Below are positions 52,247 through 62,853 of a stretch of DNA of 64,000 nt, one piece after another. Below the pieces are notes generated by a model that had not been told where the DNA came from, searched no databases, and saw only the letters and a list, made by a program, of their open reading frames with translations. Origin of the DNA: Mycoavidus sp. B2-EB (lineage in GTDB: Bacteria > Pseudomonadota > Gammaproteobacteria > Burkholderiales > Burkholderiaceae); the NCBI RefSeq assembly GCF_014218255.1, contig NZ_AP021872.1, positions 682,001-746,000 of the forward strand, given 5' to 3'. Position 1 is the first letter of the stretch. Each line of letters opens with the position of its first letter. A program made the position numbers and the translations under genes.

Positions 52247-53191
52247 ATGACTTTTTTCTCCATATTGTTCGCTCTCATTCTTGAACAGGTCCGCGCATTA
52301 TCATTGCAAAACCCTGTTTCTACACTGCTGCGCCATCATGCAACGTTGGTCAAACATAGTTTTGATGCAGAAGGTGCAATCAAGCGTAGCGCGCTTGCCT
52401 GGCTCGCTGTTGTACTACCCTGGGCGCTTGGGGTGGGTTTGGTTTACTACGTGCTGTATCGTATCCACTTTGTGTTTGCTTTTGCCTGGAATATCGTGGT
52501 GGTTTATTTCACTCTCGGCTTTAGGCAATTTAGCCATTATTTTACAGATATTAAGTTTGCTTTAAATAACCATGATATTTTGCGCGCCCGCGAGATCCTG
52601 AATCAGTGGACCGGTATCGACACTAGCGCTATGCCAGTGAGTGAAATTGTGCGCCATACATTGAGTCATGCCGTGATTGCCTCTCATCGGCATGTATTTG
52701 GCGTTTTCTTCTGGTTTTTAGTCCCGTTTGGACCTGCTGGCGCAGTGTTATATCGGGTGGCGGAATATTTAGCGCGCTTATGGTCTGAGTCTTCTACAGT
52801 CCATCAGCGTCATGCGCCGCTTGCCAGGTTTGCGCAACAGGCTTTTTTTATCCTTGATTGGATTCCAGCGCGTTTGACCGCTCTGGGCTTTGCAATTGTG
52901 GGTAACTTTGAAGATGCGCTTTATGCCTGGCGCAAAGAAGTGCGGCGGCCGATTGACACAAACGATGAGATTTTGTTAGCTGCAGGTAGTGGCGCTTTAG
53001 GCGCTCGCTTAAAAGGCCCCCATGCTGAACCCTCGAGTATAGATCTGCTGGCTAGCGATGAGCCGCCCATGTCGGTAGGTATGGATTGCACGCCAGCGAT
53101 GTTGCAGTCGGCGATTGGGCTTGGCTGGCGGGCAATGGTTTTGTGGATGGTACTGTTGGTCATGTTAACCATTGCAGTTTGGTTGGGGTGA
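52247..53191 (+). CDS. CobD/CbiB-like membrane protein
   Basis: 314 residues from the ATG at 52247 (MTFFSILFALILEQVR). Several hydrophobic segments (about 60-100, 165-190 and the C-terminal 20 residues) and the pattern around FFWFLVPFGPAGAVLYRVAE match the CobD/CbiB family. CobD makes adenosylcobinamide phosphate, but members next to rplS in Burkholderiaceae are not in cobalamin clusters and their function is unknown. No other cobalamin genes occur in the window, and the methionine synthase here is B12-independent. Confidence 0.8.
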   Translation: MTFFSILFALILEQVRALSLQNPVSTLLRHHATLVKHSFDAEGAIKRSALAWLAVVLPWALGVGLVYYVLYRIHFVFAFAWNIVVVYFTLGFRQFSHYFTDIKFALNNHDILRAREILNQWTGIDTSAMPVSEIVRHTLSHAVIASHRHVFGVFFWFLVPFGPAGAVLYRVAEYLARLWSESSTVHQRHAPLARFAQQAFFILDWIPARLTALGFAIVGNFEDALYAWRKEVRRPIDTNDEILLAAGSGALGARLKGPHAEPSSIDLLASDEPPMSVGMDCTPAMLQSAIGLGWRAMVLWMVLLVMLTIAVWLG

Positions 53192-53242
53192 GGCCCTAAA
53201 AAGCCAGCATATGCAAATAGAGTGCGGCTAAATATCTGCGCT

Positions 53243-54133
53243 CTAGCGCTTTTTTTCGGTGAGCAATTGCATATAAAGCGCATGCCGTGCTGGTGCAATT
53301 TCTCCTCTTTCCAACGCTGCCAATACCGCACAATTTGGTTCATGCAGGTGACGACAGTTATAAAAGCGGCAGCCCGCAAGAAATGGCTGGAACTCTACAA
53401 ATGCGCGCACCAGCGTTTCTTCAGGTAAATGGTGTAAGCCAAATTCCTGGAAGCCGGGTGAATCGATCAATACGCCGCCTTCAGGCAGGGTATAGAGCCG
53501 AGTCAGCGTTGTGGTGTGTTTGCCGGTCTTTAACGCAGTCGAAATCTCGCGGGTAGCGGCCTGAGCTTCAGGCACCAGCAAATTCACCAAGGATGATTTA
53601 CCCATGCCGGATTGGCCTAACAGTAATGTCGCTCGTCCGGCGAGCCGATCTACTAGCTGCTTATGCGTTGCTTGGGGGTGGGCACAAACTGAAGTTTCAA
53701 GTACTTCGAAGCCTAACCCGCGATACACATTTAGCCGCGCTCGTGTGTTTGCTAATTGAGCGGTTAAGTCCGTTTTGTTTAATACAATAAGCACCGTGAG
53801 TTGATTCGCTTGCGCAGCAACTAGCGCGCGACCCAACAGGTCTTCACTAAAGTAGGGCTCAGTGGCTAGGACAATCAGCAATTGATCAAGGTTAGCGGCT
53901 AAATATTTGGTTTTAAATAAATCTGAACGATAAAGTAAATTACGGCGCGGTAAAATTTCGACAATCACCCCTTGATTATTGGAGCGGCGTTCACAAATGA
54001 CTTTATCGCCAACTGCCGCCTCATTTTTTTTGCCGCGTGGAAATCCTTGTAGTAAACCGCCATGATTTTCTAACTCAATTAAATAATGGCGACCGTAGGC
54101 CGCAGTAATCACGCCGTGTTCGAGAGCGTTCAT
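53243..54133 (-). CDS. rsgA: Ribosome small-subunit-dependent GTPase RsgA
   Basis: Circularly permuted GTPase that checks late 30S maturation. 296 residues: OB fold, then G4 (VLNKTDL), G1 ([14 protein letters not shown]) and G3 ([12 protein letters not shown]) in permuted order, and a C-terminal zinc site [16 protein letters not shown]. Its ATG overlaps the stop of the upstream M48 peptidase gene, so the two are coupled. Confidence 0.96.
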   Translation of the reverse strand: MNALEHGVITAAYGRHYLIELENHGGLLQGFPRGKKNEAAVGDKVICERRSNNQGVIVEILPRRNLLYRSDLFKTKYLAANLDQLLIVLATEPYFSEDLLGRALVAAQANQLTVLIVLNKTDLTAQLANTRARLNVYRGLGFEVLETSVCAHPQATHKQLVDRLAGRATLLLGQSGMGKSSLVNLLVPEAQAATREISTALKTGKHTTTLTRLYTLPEGGVLIDSPGFQEFGLHHLPEETLVRAFVEFQPFLAGCRFYNCRHLHEPNCAVLAALERGEIAPARHALYMQLLTEKKR

Positions 54134-55380
54134 GCTGCCGCCAAGAGTCGTTCGATACGCTGTGCTGCGGGTGGGTGTGAGTAATAAAAAGTGCTATAGA
54201 TAGGGTCTGGAGTCAAGGTCGAGGCATTATCCTCATAGAGCTTAACCAGCGCACTAACGAGCTCATGAGCATGGGTTTGTTTGGCGGCAAACGCATCGGC
54301 CTCAAATTCATGCTGGCGCGAAAGCAAGCTATTCAGCGGACCTAAGAAAAAGAGAAAAACCGGCATAATTAAAAAGAACAAAATAAGTGCTACGCCATGA
54401 TGGCTGCCCGCAGTGAGCGCGGGCGTTACGCCCAAGCTGCTATAAAACCAGTCGTGCTGCACCAGCCAGCCAAATAATGCCAGTAATCCAAAGCTGACGG
54501 CAAAGGTGATGACAAGCCGTTGCATCACATGGCGTCGTTTAAAATGCCCCAATTCATGTGCCAGCACGGCCTCAACTTCATTTTCTGATAAGCGTGCTAG
54601 CAAAGTATCGAAAAAAACAATCCGTTTAGCTTTACCAAACCCGGTGAAATACGCATTACCGTGAGCTGAGCGGCGGCTGCCATCCATGACAAATAAGCCG
54701 CGCGCGGCAAAGCCACAGCGTTTTAGCAGCGCTTCAATCCGGCTGCGCATGGCTTCATCGCGCAAGGGCTCGAATTGATTAAAAAGGGGAGCGATGAGGG
54801 TTGGGTAAATAACCAGCGCGAGCAAACTAAATGTCGCCCAGACGCCCCACGCCCACAGCCACCAAAAACGACCTGCTTGCGCCATCAGCCACAGCACAAT
54901 AAAAAGCAGCGGCAAGCCAAACAGAGCGCTCAGCGCAAGACCTTTAAGCAAGTCGACAACGAAAAGCGTTTTTGTCATCCGATTAAAACCAAAGCGTTGC
55001 TCAATCGAAAAATGCCGAATATAGTCAAAAGGCAAGTCAATTAGGCTAAGGAGTACGAGCACACTGGCAACCAGGGCAATTTGTCCGGCGTAACCCTGGC
55101 CGAGCCAAGTTGTAAAGGTTGCGCTTAATGCTTGCAACCCACCGAGTAGGGTGAGCGCAAATAGAACGATTGCACCGGTAACGGTTTCAGCGTTGGCAAG
55201 ATGGGTGCGCGCCACGGTATAGTCAGCTGCGCGCTGATGGGCTGTCAGTGAAATCGTTGGATCGAACTGCACAGGAACTGCACTACGGTGGAATGTGACA
55301 TAACGAATTTGGCGCGCAGCAAGCCATAATTTCGTACTGACCATCGCAATTAACGCCAGCATAAAAAATATAGTCAGCAT
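54130..55380 (-). CDS. M48 family (Ste24-like) membrane zinc peptidase
   Basis: 416 residues with several hydrophobic segments in the first 190 residues and after the active site. The zinc site [10 protein letters not shown] and the third ligand in HEFEADAFA are present, so it should be active. Bacterial members act in membrane protein quality control. The architecture (long N-terminal CAAX-protease-like part) resembles Ste24 more than HtpX. It is translationally coupled to rsgA and divergent from orn. Confidence 0.92.
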   Translation of the reverse strand: MLTIFFMLALIAMVSTKLWLAARQIRYVTFHRSAVPVQFDPTISLTAHQRAADYTVARTHLANAETVTGAIVLFALTLLGGLQALSATFTTWLGQGYAGQIALVASVLVLLSLIDLPFDYIRHFSIEQRFGFNRMTKTLFVVDLLKGLALSALFGLPLLFIVLWLMAQAGRFWWLWAWGVWATFSLLALVIYPTLIAPLFNQFEPLRDEAMRSRIEALLKRCGFAARGLFVMDGSRRSAHGNAYFTGFGKAKRIVFFDTLLARLSENEVEAVLAHELGHFKRRHVMQRLVITFAVSFGLLALFGWLVQHDWFYSSLGVTPALTAGSHHGVALILFFLIMPVFLFFLGPLNSLLSRQHEFEADAFAAKQTHAHELVSALVKLYEDNASTLTPDPIYSTFYYSHPPAAQRIERLLAAA

Positions 55381-55503
55381 ATAGAGGCTATCTGTTAGAT
55401 TGAGTATGAGAAAATAGTAAGTTGAGATTTACGCTGATTGAGCGCTGTTTTGCTAAAAAATATTAAGAACATGATACCAAATTTACCTAACTCCGAGGTT
55501 TCT

Positions 55504-56097
55504 ATGAATCTTGCCACGCCCACAGCAAGTCTTGCCCGTAGCGAATTTAACCTGATCTGGCTTGATATGGAAATGACAGGGTTGCACCCTACGACTGACC
55601 GTATTCTTGAGATCGCGGTGGTGGTGACCGATTCGAATTTGAATACCTCAATAGAAGGGCCGGTGCTGGCGATTCATCAAACAGATCAAGTGTTAAACGC
55701 GATGAATGAGTGGAATCAAAAAACCCATGGCGCGTCAGGTCTGATCGAGCGGGTGCGTGCTTCCGCTCTCGACGAGCAAGAGGCAATCAGACAGCTTAGT
55801 GAGTTTATCCAGCGCTATGTACCGCCAGGCAAATCCCCGATGTGCGGTAACTCAATCTGCCAAGATCGTCGTTTTATGGCGCAATGGATGCCTGAGCTTG
55901 AGAAGTTTTTTCATTACCGTAACCTGGATGTGAGTACTGTAAAAGAGCTCTGTCGCCGCTGGCAGCCATTGATTTATAAAGGTTTTCATAAACGCGGGCT
56001 GCATACAGCGCTAGCCGATATTCATGAATCGATCGCTGAGCTGAAATACTACCGCGAGCACTTTATCCGGTTGTCGGCACCCAATGAGAAACTGTAA
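55504..56097 (+). CDS. orn: Oligoribonuclease
   Basis: 3'-5' exoribonuclease that finishes degradation of 2-5-nucleotide RNAs. 197 residues from the ATG at 55504, which has GAGG six bases upstream; the frame extends to 55438 without support. The DEDDh residues are visible in WLDMEMTGL, in [11 protein letters not shown] and in [10 protein letters not shown]. Confidence 0.95.
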   Translation: MNLATPTASLARSEFNLIWLDMEMTGLHPTTDRILEIAVVVTDSNLNTSIEGPVLAIHQTDQVLNAMNEWNQKTHGASGLIERVRASALDEQEAIRQLSEFIQRYVPPGKSPMCGNSICQDRRFMAQWMPELEKFFHYRNLDVSTVKELCRRWQPLIYKGFHKRGLHTALADIHESIAELKYYREHFIRLSAPNEKL

Positions 56098-56151
56098 AAT
56101 CAACCCATAGACATTCTTTTATTCTTCACTTCAAATTAAGTTGCATTCAAT

Positions 56152-57510
56152 ATGGCCGCTAGAACACATTCTTTTCCGCGTACGCAAGAACAATTAAAAG
56201 AAATTGCTTCGGATATTTTGCACCATGCCAAACAGCTTGGAGCCTCTGATGCGACGGTAGGTGTTTCCGAAGGCGATGGTTTATCCGTAACGGTGCGTTG
56301 TGGCGAGGTTGAAACGATCGAGCATAACCGTGACAAGGGGGTGAGTGTCTCCGTGTTGATCGGCAAAAAACGCGGTCAGGCGAGTACCTCGGATTTTATG
56401 CCGCAGGCTTTGCGCGATACGGTCGCTGCTGCCTATAATATTGCGCGCTTTACGGCTGAGGACGATTGCGCTGGCTTGGCAGATATAGAGTTGCTTGAAC
56501 CTACGCCACTCGCGCTCGATCTATATCATCCATGGCAACTCAGTGCCGATGAAGCGGCTGCATTCGCGCGTCAAGCCGAGCAAGCTGCCTTTGCTACGGA
56601 TGCCCGTATCAGTAATTCGGAAGGGGCCAGCGTCTGTGCGCAACATGCACATTCTGTATTGGCGACTAGCCAGGGGTTTTTAGCGGGCTACCCGACTTCC
56701 CGTCATTTTATTTCGTGTGCGCCGATTGCGGGTCACGGCCAGCATATGCAACGAGATAGTTGGTATACATCGAAACGTAGCGCATCTGATTTAGCAGCGC
56801 CTCAGGAGCTTGGCGCATATGCCGCGCAACGTGCTCTGGCAAGGCTTGGAGCACGTTCATTAAGCACGCGTAAATGCCCAGTATTATTTGACGCGCCCCT
56901 CGCCGCCGGGCTGATTGGCGCTTTTGTGCAGGCTGCGAGTGGCGGTGCGCTGTATCGCAACATGACGTTTCTCGTCGATGGCCTTGGCCGTCAGGTTTTT
57001 GCGCCTCATATTCGTTTGCTTGAGGATCCTCACCGCCTGCGCGCGATGGGGAGCACGCCGTTTGATGCAGAAGGCGTGCGTACGCGCCCGCGTGAGGTGG
57101 TGCACGCAGGGATTATGCAAGGCTACTTTTTATCGAGCTACTCGGCGCGCAAACTGGGGATGCAAACGACCGGTAATGCAGGTGGCTCGCATAATCTTGC
57201 CTTGCAAAGCACACTCACGCAGCCCTCTGATGATTTGCCGGCGATGTTAAAAAAACTAGGCACAGGGCTTTTCATTACGGAGTTGATTGGGCACGGCGTG
57301 AACTACGTGACCGGAGATTATTCACGCGGTGCGGCAGGGTTTTGGGTAGAGGGGGGGGCAATCCAATATCCGGTTGAAGAAATTACGGTAGCCAGTACCT
57401 TGCAGCACATGTTTCAACAGATTGTCGCAATTGGAGCGGATACCTATGTTTATGGCGCTAAGGAGACGGGCTCAGTGTTGCTTGAGCAGATGACGATCGC
57501 GGGTTGTTGA
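56152..57510 (+). CDS. pmbA: TldE/PmbA metalloprotease subunit
   Basis: Partner of TldD in a heteromeric peptidase that degrades unfolded peptides and matures some peptide antibiotics. 452 residues; the C-terminal half has the typical GNAGGSHNL and GVNYVTGDYSRGAAGFWVEG. TldE itself has no zinc motif, as expected. tldD is not in this window. The last 53 bases overlap the 3' end of the AT-rich metallopeptidase-like gene on the opposite strand. Confidence 0.95.
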   Translation: MAARTHSFPRTQEQLKEIASDILHHAKQLGASDATVGVSEGDGLSVTVRCGEVETIEHNRDKGVSVSVLIGKKRGQASTSDFMPQALRDTVAAAYNIARFTAEDDCAGLADIELLEPTPLALDLYHPWQLSADEAAAFARQAEQAAFATDARISNSEGASVCAQHAHSVLATSQGFLAGYPTSRHFISCAPIAGHGQHMQRDSWYTSKRSASDLAAPQELGAYAAQRALARLGARSLSTRKCPVLFDAPLAAGLIGAFVQAASGGALYRNMTFLVDGLGRQVFAPHIRLLEDPHRLRAMGSTPFDAEGVRTRPREVVHAGIMQGYFLSSYSARKLGMQTTGNAGGSHNLALQSTLTQPSDDLPAMLKKLGTGLFITELIGHGVNYVTGDYSRGAAGFWVEGGAIQYPVEEITVASTLQHMFQQIVAIGADTYVYGAKETGSVLLEQMTIAGC

Positions 57511-59980
57511 GCATAGATATAGAGCCTAAAGCTTGGAAGGGGGCCTTGGAAGATTGGATTCTTAAATCGAAGACATGACCAGAATCTTTAAATTCATATT
57601 CGATTTTATAATAAAGCCCATCTTGGTGAAAGGTTGATTCTGCTATTCTGATATAAGGCTCAATGCCGGGCCGGACAGTCATATCTCCATAGTGAACTCC
57701 ATTTCTGATTAGATCAAATAACGGCTCAGAGTCTCTATTTTTTACTGCTTTCTCAAAGGTATTGAGATCGATAAATATAATTTTTCCATTAATGGGTAAG
57801 CGATAGATAAAGTGTACCTCTTGATTAAGAGCGGATTCTTTATTAGAAAATTGGAGTGAAGGGCGTGTTTCTTTTAGCTCAGTTAAGAGCTTCACCTTGT
57901 TTTGAACGCCCTCTGGCGTGTCAATTTCGTATGAGGTTTTCCAAAGAGTTGCATAATTTATATTCTCAGGATAGCCTGATGGGTAATAATTAGAATATAT
58001 ATTTCCAAATTCTTCTATGGCAGAATTTTGGGTGATTTCACCAGATTTCCATTTTTTGAAAATCGAGTAATTTTCATTAAATTCGGCTGAAGTTGATTCT
58101 TCTTTTAGCATATTAATGATCATTTTTTTTGATTTTTTATCTCTAGCCTGATCGATAAGGCTAAATTCTGAAAATAATGAATTTCCTTCGTCTAGTTTGT
58201 TGTCCTTAATATATTCTTCTAAAGAATGAGTATCTCTTTCATTATATTGTGCATGTGCTATTTCATGGGCTAATGCCGGTAGAAGTGCTGCATTGGATAA
58301 ATAACTGGCTCCAATGGCAATTTCCTTTTCATTTCTTGAGCAATAAGCTTCTTCGTGTGGACTCAATCTGATGGTCCAGCCTTCTTTTTCTAATTTTGCA
58401 TAAGCTTTTTCTAATCTAGAGAAAGACATAAATAGATGATCTAGTTTAGTTCCTGGAGTAGCAGCGATGATTTGTCCATTCTCGATTTTCCCGGCAATAG
58501 TAAAAGTGTACTTGTCATTTTTATTTTTGTTCCGATAAACCTCGAAACGAGGATCTGCTGAGCGCCAAGCGTCTTCTGAGCAAAGAGAGTGCTCCAGACT
58601 GTGGCGGCAGTGATTTTTGGTTTGCATTATCTTGATTAAGAATGCATGAGGCGCCATGCCGGCGAGTGCCGCCCATTGTTTAATCGTGGCGCCGCCTTCA
58701 CCCGTTAATACGTCTTGGAGTCGTTTACGCTCAGGGATTGAATAAGGTTGTTCTGGTACGTGTAGGTCGAGAATTTGGCCGGATTTTTCATCGCGCTGTA
58801 TATGTAGTTCTAGCATCGTGTCTTCATAACAAAAATTGTAACGATGCCAATTATTATTCTCATTTGAGATTGAACTCCTCATGCCAGATTTACATGCGAC
58901 ACTAACCAAATTATAAATATCTTTGGTATTCTGGATTCCTATTTTAATAAATTCTTCGGATCGATTAAATTCAATAACACGAGCTTGATCTTTAGTTAAC
59001 CATATGAAATTGTCATTTTGATCGTGCGCACACAACTGCATCTGCTGAGGTTTTAATATGATGCCGGTTTTATTAAAACAATCCTGTGCATATTTTATAA
59101 GAGCTGGGTTTGTGAGTGAGAAAGCTGTAGAAATTTCAAAAAAATCATAAGCTTGGCTATAGAGGTCGGCGTAAGTTGGAGAGTTAATCGACGCTTTTAT
59201 CCGGCCCAATTTTTTTAAAAATTTATTCTCAGAAAATTTTGCATAGTTTATTTTTTCAAAATCGATAGGGGCGTGTTTATCTAATCTATTTTTCCAAATA
59301 TCTTTACCATATAAATGCAAAATCTCATCACGTATTTTGAATGCATTTTTAATGCCGTGCATTTCTCGATTTAAATGGCTTTCTATAAATTCTTCTCGGC
59401 TTTCAATCGAGATAGGTTGAGTGTCACTGGCGTGGCCTACTTCATAAGCTAAGCTAAATAAATAAGAATATGGATCTTTGGTAAAGAGTGAAGTTGAAGT
59501 TTGGCCAAATGAGAATGAATTCATTGGCATAATGCTATTGGCCTGAACATAAGGATCAATTACGATTTCTTTATTCGGCCGATCCAAGTAGACATTTTTT
59601 GTGCTTAGTTTACCTACCTTGATTTGCCAGCCGTGGTTTTCCAAGCAGATTATTTGCTGATGTAAGGCAGGGCTCATATTCTTGATGGAATTTAGAACGT
59701 CTTGCTCCGGAATTTGAGTGGGAAATAAGGATAAAGAACCAGGGGAGTGAGCTGCATCAATTGGCTCAGCGTTATGGTGGATATTGGTGGAATATAAGTT
59801 AGCGCCAACTCTTCGTTTCTTATGATTTTCTAGCAGAGTTTCTGAGTGGAGGCCTAGTGCGGGCGATCTGCTGCGTCTGATTGCACTGTTTTGCTTTGAT
59901 TCCTGGATAGGTAACTCTGCGGCCCGTGTCCGGTTTATAGGGTGCGTTGCGGCACTTTGAGTCAGCGTGTTGTGATTCAT
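57458..59980 (-). CDS. Twin-module metallopeptidase-like protein, first copy degenerate
   Basis: I do not recognise this 840-residue protein (from the ATG at 59980; the frame extends to a TTG at 60007). After a Ser/Arg-rich N-terminus with a basic cluster KKRR at 54-57, one module of roughly 300 residues occurs twice, at about 105-415 and 525-815. The copies share (E)GW.I, NKEI.I, a peptidase helix, and a distal half with LDLHV / FDLRI endings. Copy two has LAHEIAHAQ (H572, E573, H576), a zincin HExxH motif, with acidic residues E598 and E605 as possible third ligands. Copy one has LAYEVGHAS at 178-186, where the first His is Tyr. There is no signal peptide. The gene is strongly AT-rich. A secreted protease effector is inferred. 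Its last 17 codons overlap pmbA. Confidence 0.8.
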   Translation of the reverse strand: MNHNTLTQSAATHPINRTRAAELPIQESKQNSAIRRSRSPALGLHSETLLENHKKRRVGANLYSTNIHHNAEPIDAAHSPGSLSLFPTQIPEQDVLNSIKNMSPALHQQIICLENHGWQIKVGKLSTKNVYLDRPNKEIVIDPYVQANSIMPMNSFSFGQTSTSLFTKDPYSYLFSLAYEVGHASDTQPISIESREEFIESHLNREMHGIKNAFKIRDEILHLYGKDIWKNRLDKHAPIDFEKINYAKFSENKFLKKLGRIKASINSPTYADLYSQAYDFFEISTAFSLTNPALIKYAQDCFNKTGIILKPQQMQLCAHDQNDNFIWLTKDQARVIEFNRSEEFIKIGIQNTKDIYNLVSVACKSGMRSSISNENNNWHRYNFCYEDTMLELHIQRDEKSGQILDLHVPEQPYSIPERKRLQDVLTGEGGATIKQWAALAGMAPHAFLIKIMQTKNHCRHSLEHSLCSEDAWRSADPRFEVYRNKNKNDKYTFTIAGKIENGQIIAATPGTKLDHLFMSFSRLEKAYAKLEKEGWTIRLSPHEEAYCSRNEKEIAIGASYLSNAALLPALAHEIAHAQYNERDTHSLEEYIKDNKLDEGNSLFSEFSLIDQARDKKSKKMIINMLKEESTSAEFNENYSIFKKWKSGEITQNSAIEEFGNIYSNYYPSGYPENINYATLWKTSYEIDTPEGVQNKVKLLTELKETRPSLQFSNKESALNQEVHFIYRLPINGKIIFIDLNTFEKAVKNRDSEPLFDLIRNGVHYGDMTVRPGIEPYIRIAESTFHQDGLYYKIEYEFKDSGHVFDLRIQSSKAPFQALGSISMLNNPRSSSAQATLSPSP

Positions 59981-60015
59981 AGATGGATAAATAGAGAGAA
60001 TAAGCAATCAAATTA

Positions 60016-60043
60016 AGCATCCACAGATCGGGTTGTGGGTGCT
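60016..60043. promoter_or_regulatory. Hairpin upstream of the twin-module gene
   Basis: AGCATCCACA and TGTGGGTGCT pair over ten bases (one G-T pair) around an 8-base loop, 36 bases before the ATG at 59980. It could be a leader hairpin, operator or terminator; no T-run follows in either direction. Confidence 0.35.
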
Positions 60044-60272
60044 CTTCTTATTCACTATAAGTATTTATCCTCTGCTGCTTGGCTTATCTGGCGCAATGAA
60101 TACTAATATGGCGAACATAGGCTTATGCGTTCATACATAACGAATGCGCAGGCCAAATAGTAATTGGGAGCCCTCCTTTTGCGGCTACTTATCTATTTAT
60201 TTTTATATCGAGTTTTTACTCTTTGAACTTTCGCTGCCATTCAGTTTAACGTAGCGAAAAGCCTTTTATTCT

Positions 60273-60767
60273 CTACCTGCGCTCATAAAGAACAAACGCA
60301 TAAGCAAAATCGTTCGGCGCTAAACTGCGGTGTTTACTTTGTGTGATTGGCTTCCAGAGCAGGGGGTCAGGTTTAGGAAAGAATGCATCTCCATCAAAAT
60401 CTTTGTCGATTTCGGTAATGATGAGCTGATTGGCATAGTTGAGTCCTTCTGCATAAAGCTGCGCCCCCCCAATTAAAAATGCGCGCGGCACAGATGCGGT
60501 GGCGCAAAGCTCAAGGGCATGAGCTAAGTTGCTGACGGTTTCGCAGCCAGCGAAGACTCGCGTCGGGTCACGTGTAATCACAAGATTACGTCGCCCAGGT
60601 AGTGGTCGGCCAATCGATTCATGGGTTTTGCGGCCCATAATGACGGGTGCGCCTAAGGTTGTGCGTTTAAAAAAGGCTAGGTCCTCAGGTAGATGCCAGG
60701 GGAGTTGATTATCCCGACCAATCACGCCATTACGGGCGCGCGCGACAATGATTGAAAGCTCAGTCAT
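60273..60767 (-). CDS. folA: Dihydrofolate reductase
   Basis: Reduces dihydrofolate with NADPH. 164 residues; [21 protein letters not shown] holds the active-site Trp and Asp, and [16 protein letters not shown] the NADPH-binding motif. It follows thyA with three bases between them, so it recycles the dihydrofolate that ThyA produces. Confidence 0.96.
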   Translation of the reverse strand: MTELSIIVARARNGVIGRDNQLPWHLPEDLAFFKRTTLGAPVIMGRKTHESIGRPLPGRRNLVITRDPTRVFAGCETVSNLAHALELCATASVPRAFLIGGAQLYAEGLNYANQLIITEIDKDFDGDAFFPKPDPLLWKPITQSKHRSLAPNDFAYAFVLYERR

Positions 60768-60770
60768 ATC

Positions 60771-61604
60771 TTAGACGGCGATCGGCGCTTTGATCGCGGG
60801 GTGAGATTGATAGTTGGTCAGCATAAAATCCTCAAAGCGGTAGCTAAACAGATCATTAGGTTTGCGGGCAAAGCTGAACTGCGGCAGTGGATAGGGCGAG
60901 CGGGTGAGCAGTTGTTTCACTTGTTCTAAATGGTTGAGATAGAGATGACAATCACCGCCGGTCCAAATGAGTTCACCCACCGTGAGCCCGCATTGCTGCG
61001 CCAACATATGTGTCAATAATGCGTAGCCGGCAAGGTTGAAAGGCGTGCCTAAAAAGACGTCTTGGCTGCGGCAATAAAGGAGACAGCTCAGTTTATTGCT
61101 GCTCACGTAAAACTGCGTTAAACAATGACAGGGCGCGAGCGCCATGCGGCCAGCATGAACATTTTCTACGGGAGTTTGCGCTTCGTCCGGAAAATCTGCG
61201 AGATTTAAAGCCGTGAGCAATAACCGGCGTGAATGAGGTCGTTCTTTGAGTTGCTTAACCAGCTCAGCAATTTGATCGATTTTGCCACCATCGGGCTTAG
61301 GCCAAAAGCGCCATTGATGGCCATAGACAGGACCTAAATCACCATTCTCATCTGCCCATTCATCCCAAATGGTGACGCCATGATCGTTTAAATATTGAAT
61401 ATTCGTATCGCCTTTTAAGAACCAAAGCAATTCGTAAATGACACTCTTAAGATGCGTTCTTTTCGTGGTGACAATAGGTAAGCCCGCCGCGAGGTCGAAG
61501 CGTAATTGACGGCCAAATACGCTCAGAGTGCCGGTACCGGTGCGGTCCGGCTTAAACGTGCCGTTGCTGAGAATATCTTGTAGGAGTTCGTGGTAGAGCT
61601 TCAT
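60771..61604 (-). CDS. thyA: Thymidylate synthase
   Basis: Converts dUMP to dTMP with methylenetetrahydrofolate. 277 residues, 13 more than E. coli ThyA, with a short extra segment before the active site ([17 protein letters not shown] region). The catalytic Cys is in [12 protein letters not shown], and [18 protein letters not shown] and [10 protein letters not shown] are typical. It lies 6 bases after dusA and 3 before folA. Confidence 0.96.
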   Translation of the reverse strand: MKLYHELLQDILSNGTFKPDRTGTGTLSVFGRQLRFDLAAGLPIVTTKRTHLKSVIYELLWFLKGDTNIQYLNDHGVTIWDEWADENGDLGPVYGHQWRFWPKPDGGKIDQIAELVKQLKERPHSRRLLLTALNLADFPDEAQTPVENVHAGRMALAPCHCLTQFYVSSNKLSCLLYCRSQDVFLGTPFNLAGYALLTHMLAQQCGLTVGELIWTGGDCHLYLNHLEQVKQLLTRSPYPLPQFSFARKPNDLFSYRFEDFMLTNYQSHPAIKAPIAV

Positions 61605-61610
61605 GATGTG

Positions 61611-62660
61611 TCAAATTGCTGGAGAGAGTCCGTGCTGGTGGGCTTCATTAAAAATACGCAAATCGCCTAGGGCAAGTTTGTGATGATCTGAGAGGACGCG
61701 GCGCCAGCTGCGTGCGCCGGGCATCTCATGATACAGGCCAAGTATATGACGTGTCATGGCGCCTAAATAGGTGCCGTGCTTAAGTTCCTGCGCTGCATAA
61801 GCAATAAATTCGGCTTCAATTGCTGCCCGCTGCGGTATGGGGCTTGGGGCCTGGTAAAAAGCGCGGTCAACGCTCGCTAATAACCAAGGTTGATGGTAGG
61901 CTTGGCGGCCTATCATAACGCCATCTACTTGAGCCAGATGTTCTTCAATCTGTTCAAGGGTTTGAATGCCGCCATTTAAAATGATTTCGAGCTCGGGGAA
62001 GTCGCGCTTTAAGCGGTGCACGTAATCGTAGCGGAGCGGGGGAATACTGCGGTTTTCTTTGGGGCTGAGCCCACCCAGGATAGCATTGCGGGCATGCACA
62101 ATAAAAGTACGGCAACCCGCATGCGCTACGGTCCCCACAAAATCGCGCACAAAAGCGTAATCTGTTCGGTCGTTAATGCCAATGCGGTGTTTGACTGTGA
62201 CTGGAAGCGATACTGCATCGCACATCGCGCGCACGCAATCGGCAACCAGCGCGGGTTCCGCCATGAGGCAGGCACCAAATGCGCCGCGTTGTACGCGCTC
62301 AGATGGGCAACCGCAGTTCAGATTGACTTCATCATAATTCGCGCTGGCGGCCAGTTTGGCGCAGCGTGCTAGCTCATTGGGTTCGCTACCGCCAAGCTGT
62401 AATGCAAGCGGGTGCTCTTTTTCATTAAAGGCAAGGTGTTGTGCGGCATTGCCATGCAACAGAGCACCTGTGGTTACCATCTCCGTATAAAGCCATGTAT
62501 GGCGCGTTAAGAGTCGATGGAAGTAGCGGCAGTGACGATCGGTCCAGTCCATCATCGGCGCGACGCAAACGCGGCGGCGACTTTTGATCTCAACCGAGGA
62601 TGTTGCGTCAGGGAGCGCTTCATCCGCATTGACGCCATTGCGCAATATATTCTGAGTCAT
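61611..62660 (-). CDS. dusA: tRNA-dihydrouridine(20/20a) synthase DusA
   Basis: FMN enzyme reducing U20/U20a in tRNA D-loops. 349 residues from the ATG at 62660; a GTG start at 62735 would add 25 residues with no family support. CVAPMMDWTDRHCRYFHRLL starts the barrel, and NLNCGCPSERVQRGAFGACL contains the catalytic Cys. HARNAILGGLSPKENRSIPP is the DusA-specific motif. First gene of dusA-thyA-folA. Confidence 0.94.
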   Translation of the reverse strand: MTQNILRNGVNADEALPDATSSVEIKSRRRVCVAPMMDWTDRHCRYFHRLLTRHTWLYTEMVTTGALLHGNAAQHLAFNEKEHPLALQLGGSEPNELARCAKLAASANYDEVNLNCGCPSERVQRGAFGACLMAEPALVADCVRAMCDAVSLPVTVKHRIGINDRTDYAFVRDFVGTVAHAGCRTFIVHARNAILGGLSPKENRSIPPLRYDYVHRLKRDFPELEIILNGGIQTLEQIEEHLAQVDGVMIGRQAYHQPWLLASVDRAFYQAPSPIPQRAAIEAEFIAYAAQELKHGTYLGAMTRHILGLYHEMPGARSWRRVLSDHHKLALGDLRIFNEAHQHGLSPAI

Positions 62661-62853
62661 GAAAGAGTCATAAATTGAAGCTGCTTTTGTAGATCCATCA
62701 ACCGTCCGCACTTCAGGGGAGAATGACTTAGCCACTTATAAAAGCTATAAAGGGGATCTATTTTAACTGATAGTCTGATGGCGCAGCTCAAAGGTCGAGC
62801 TTAGCTGAAAAAGTAAGAGGTTTGGGGAGGTGCCAGGAGAGGGATGATATAAC

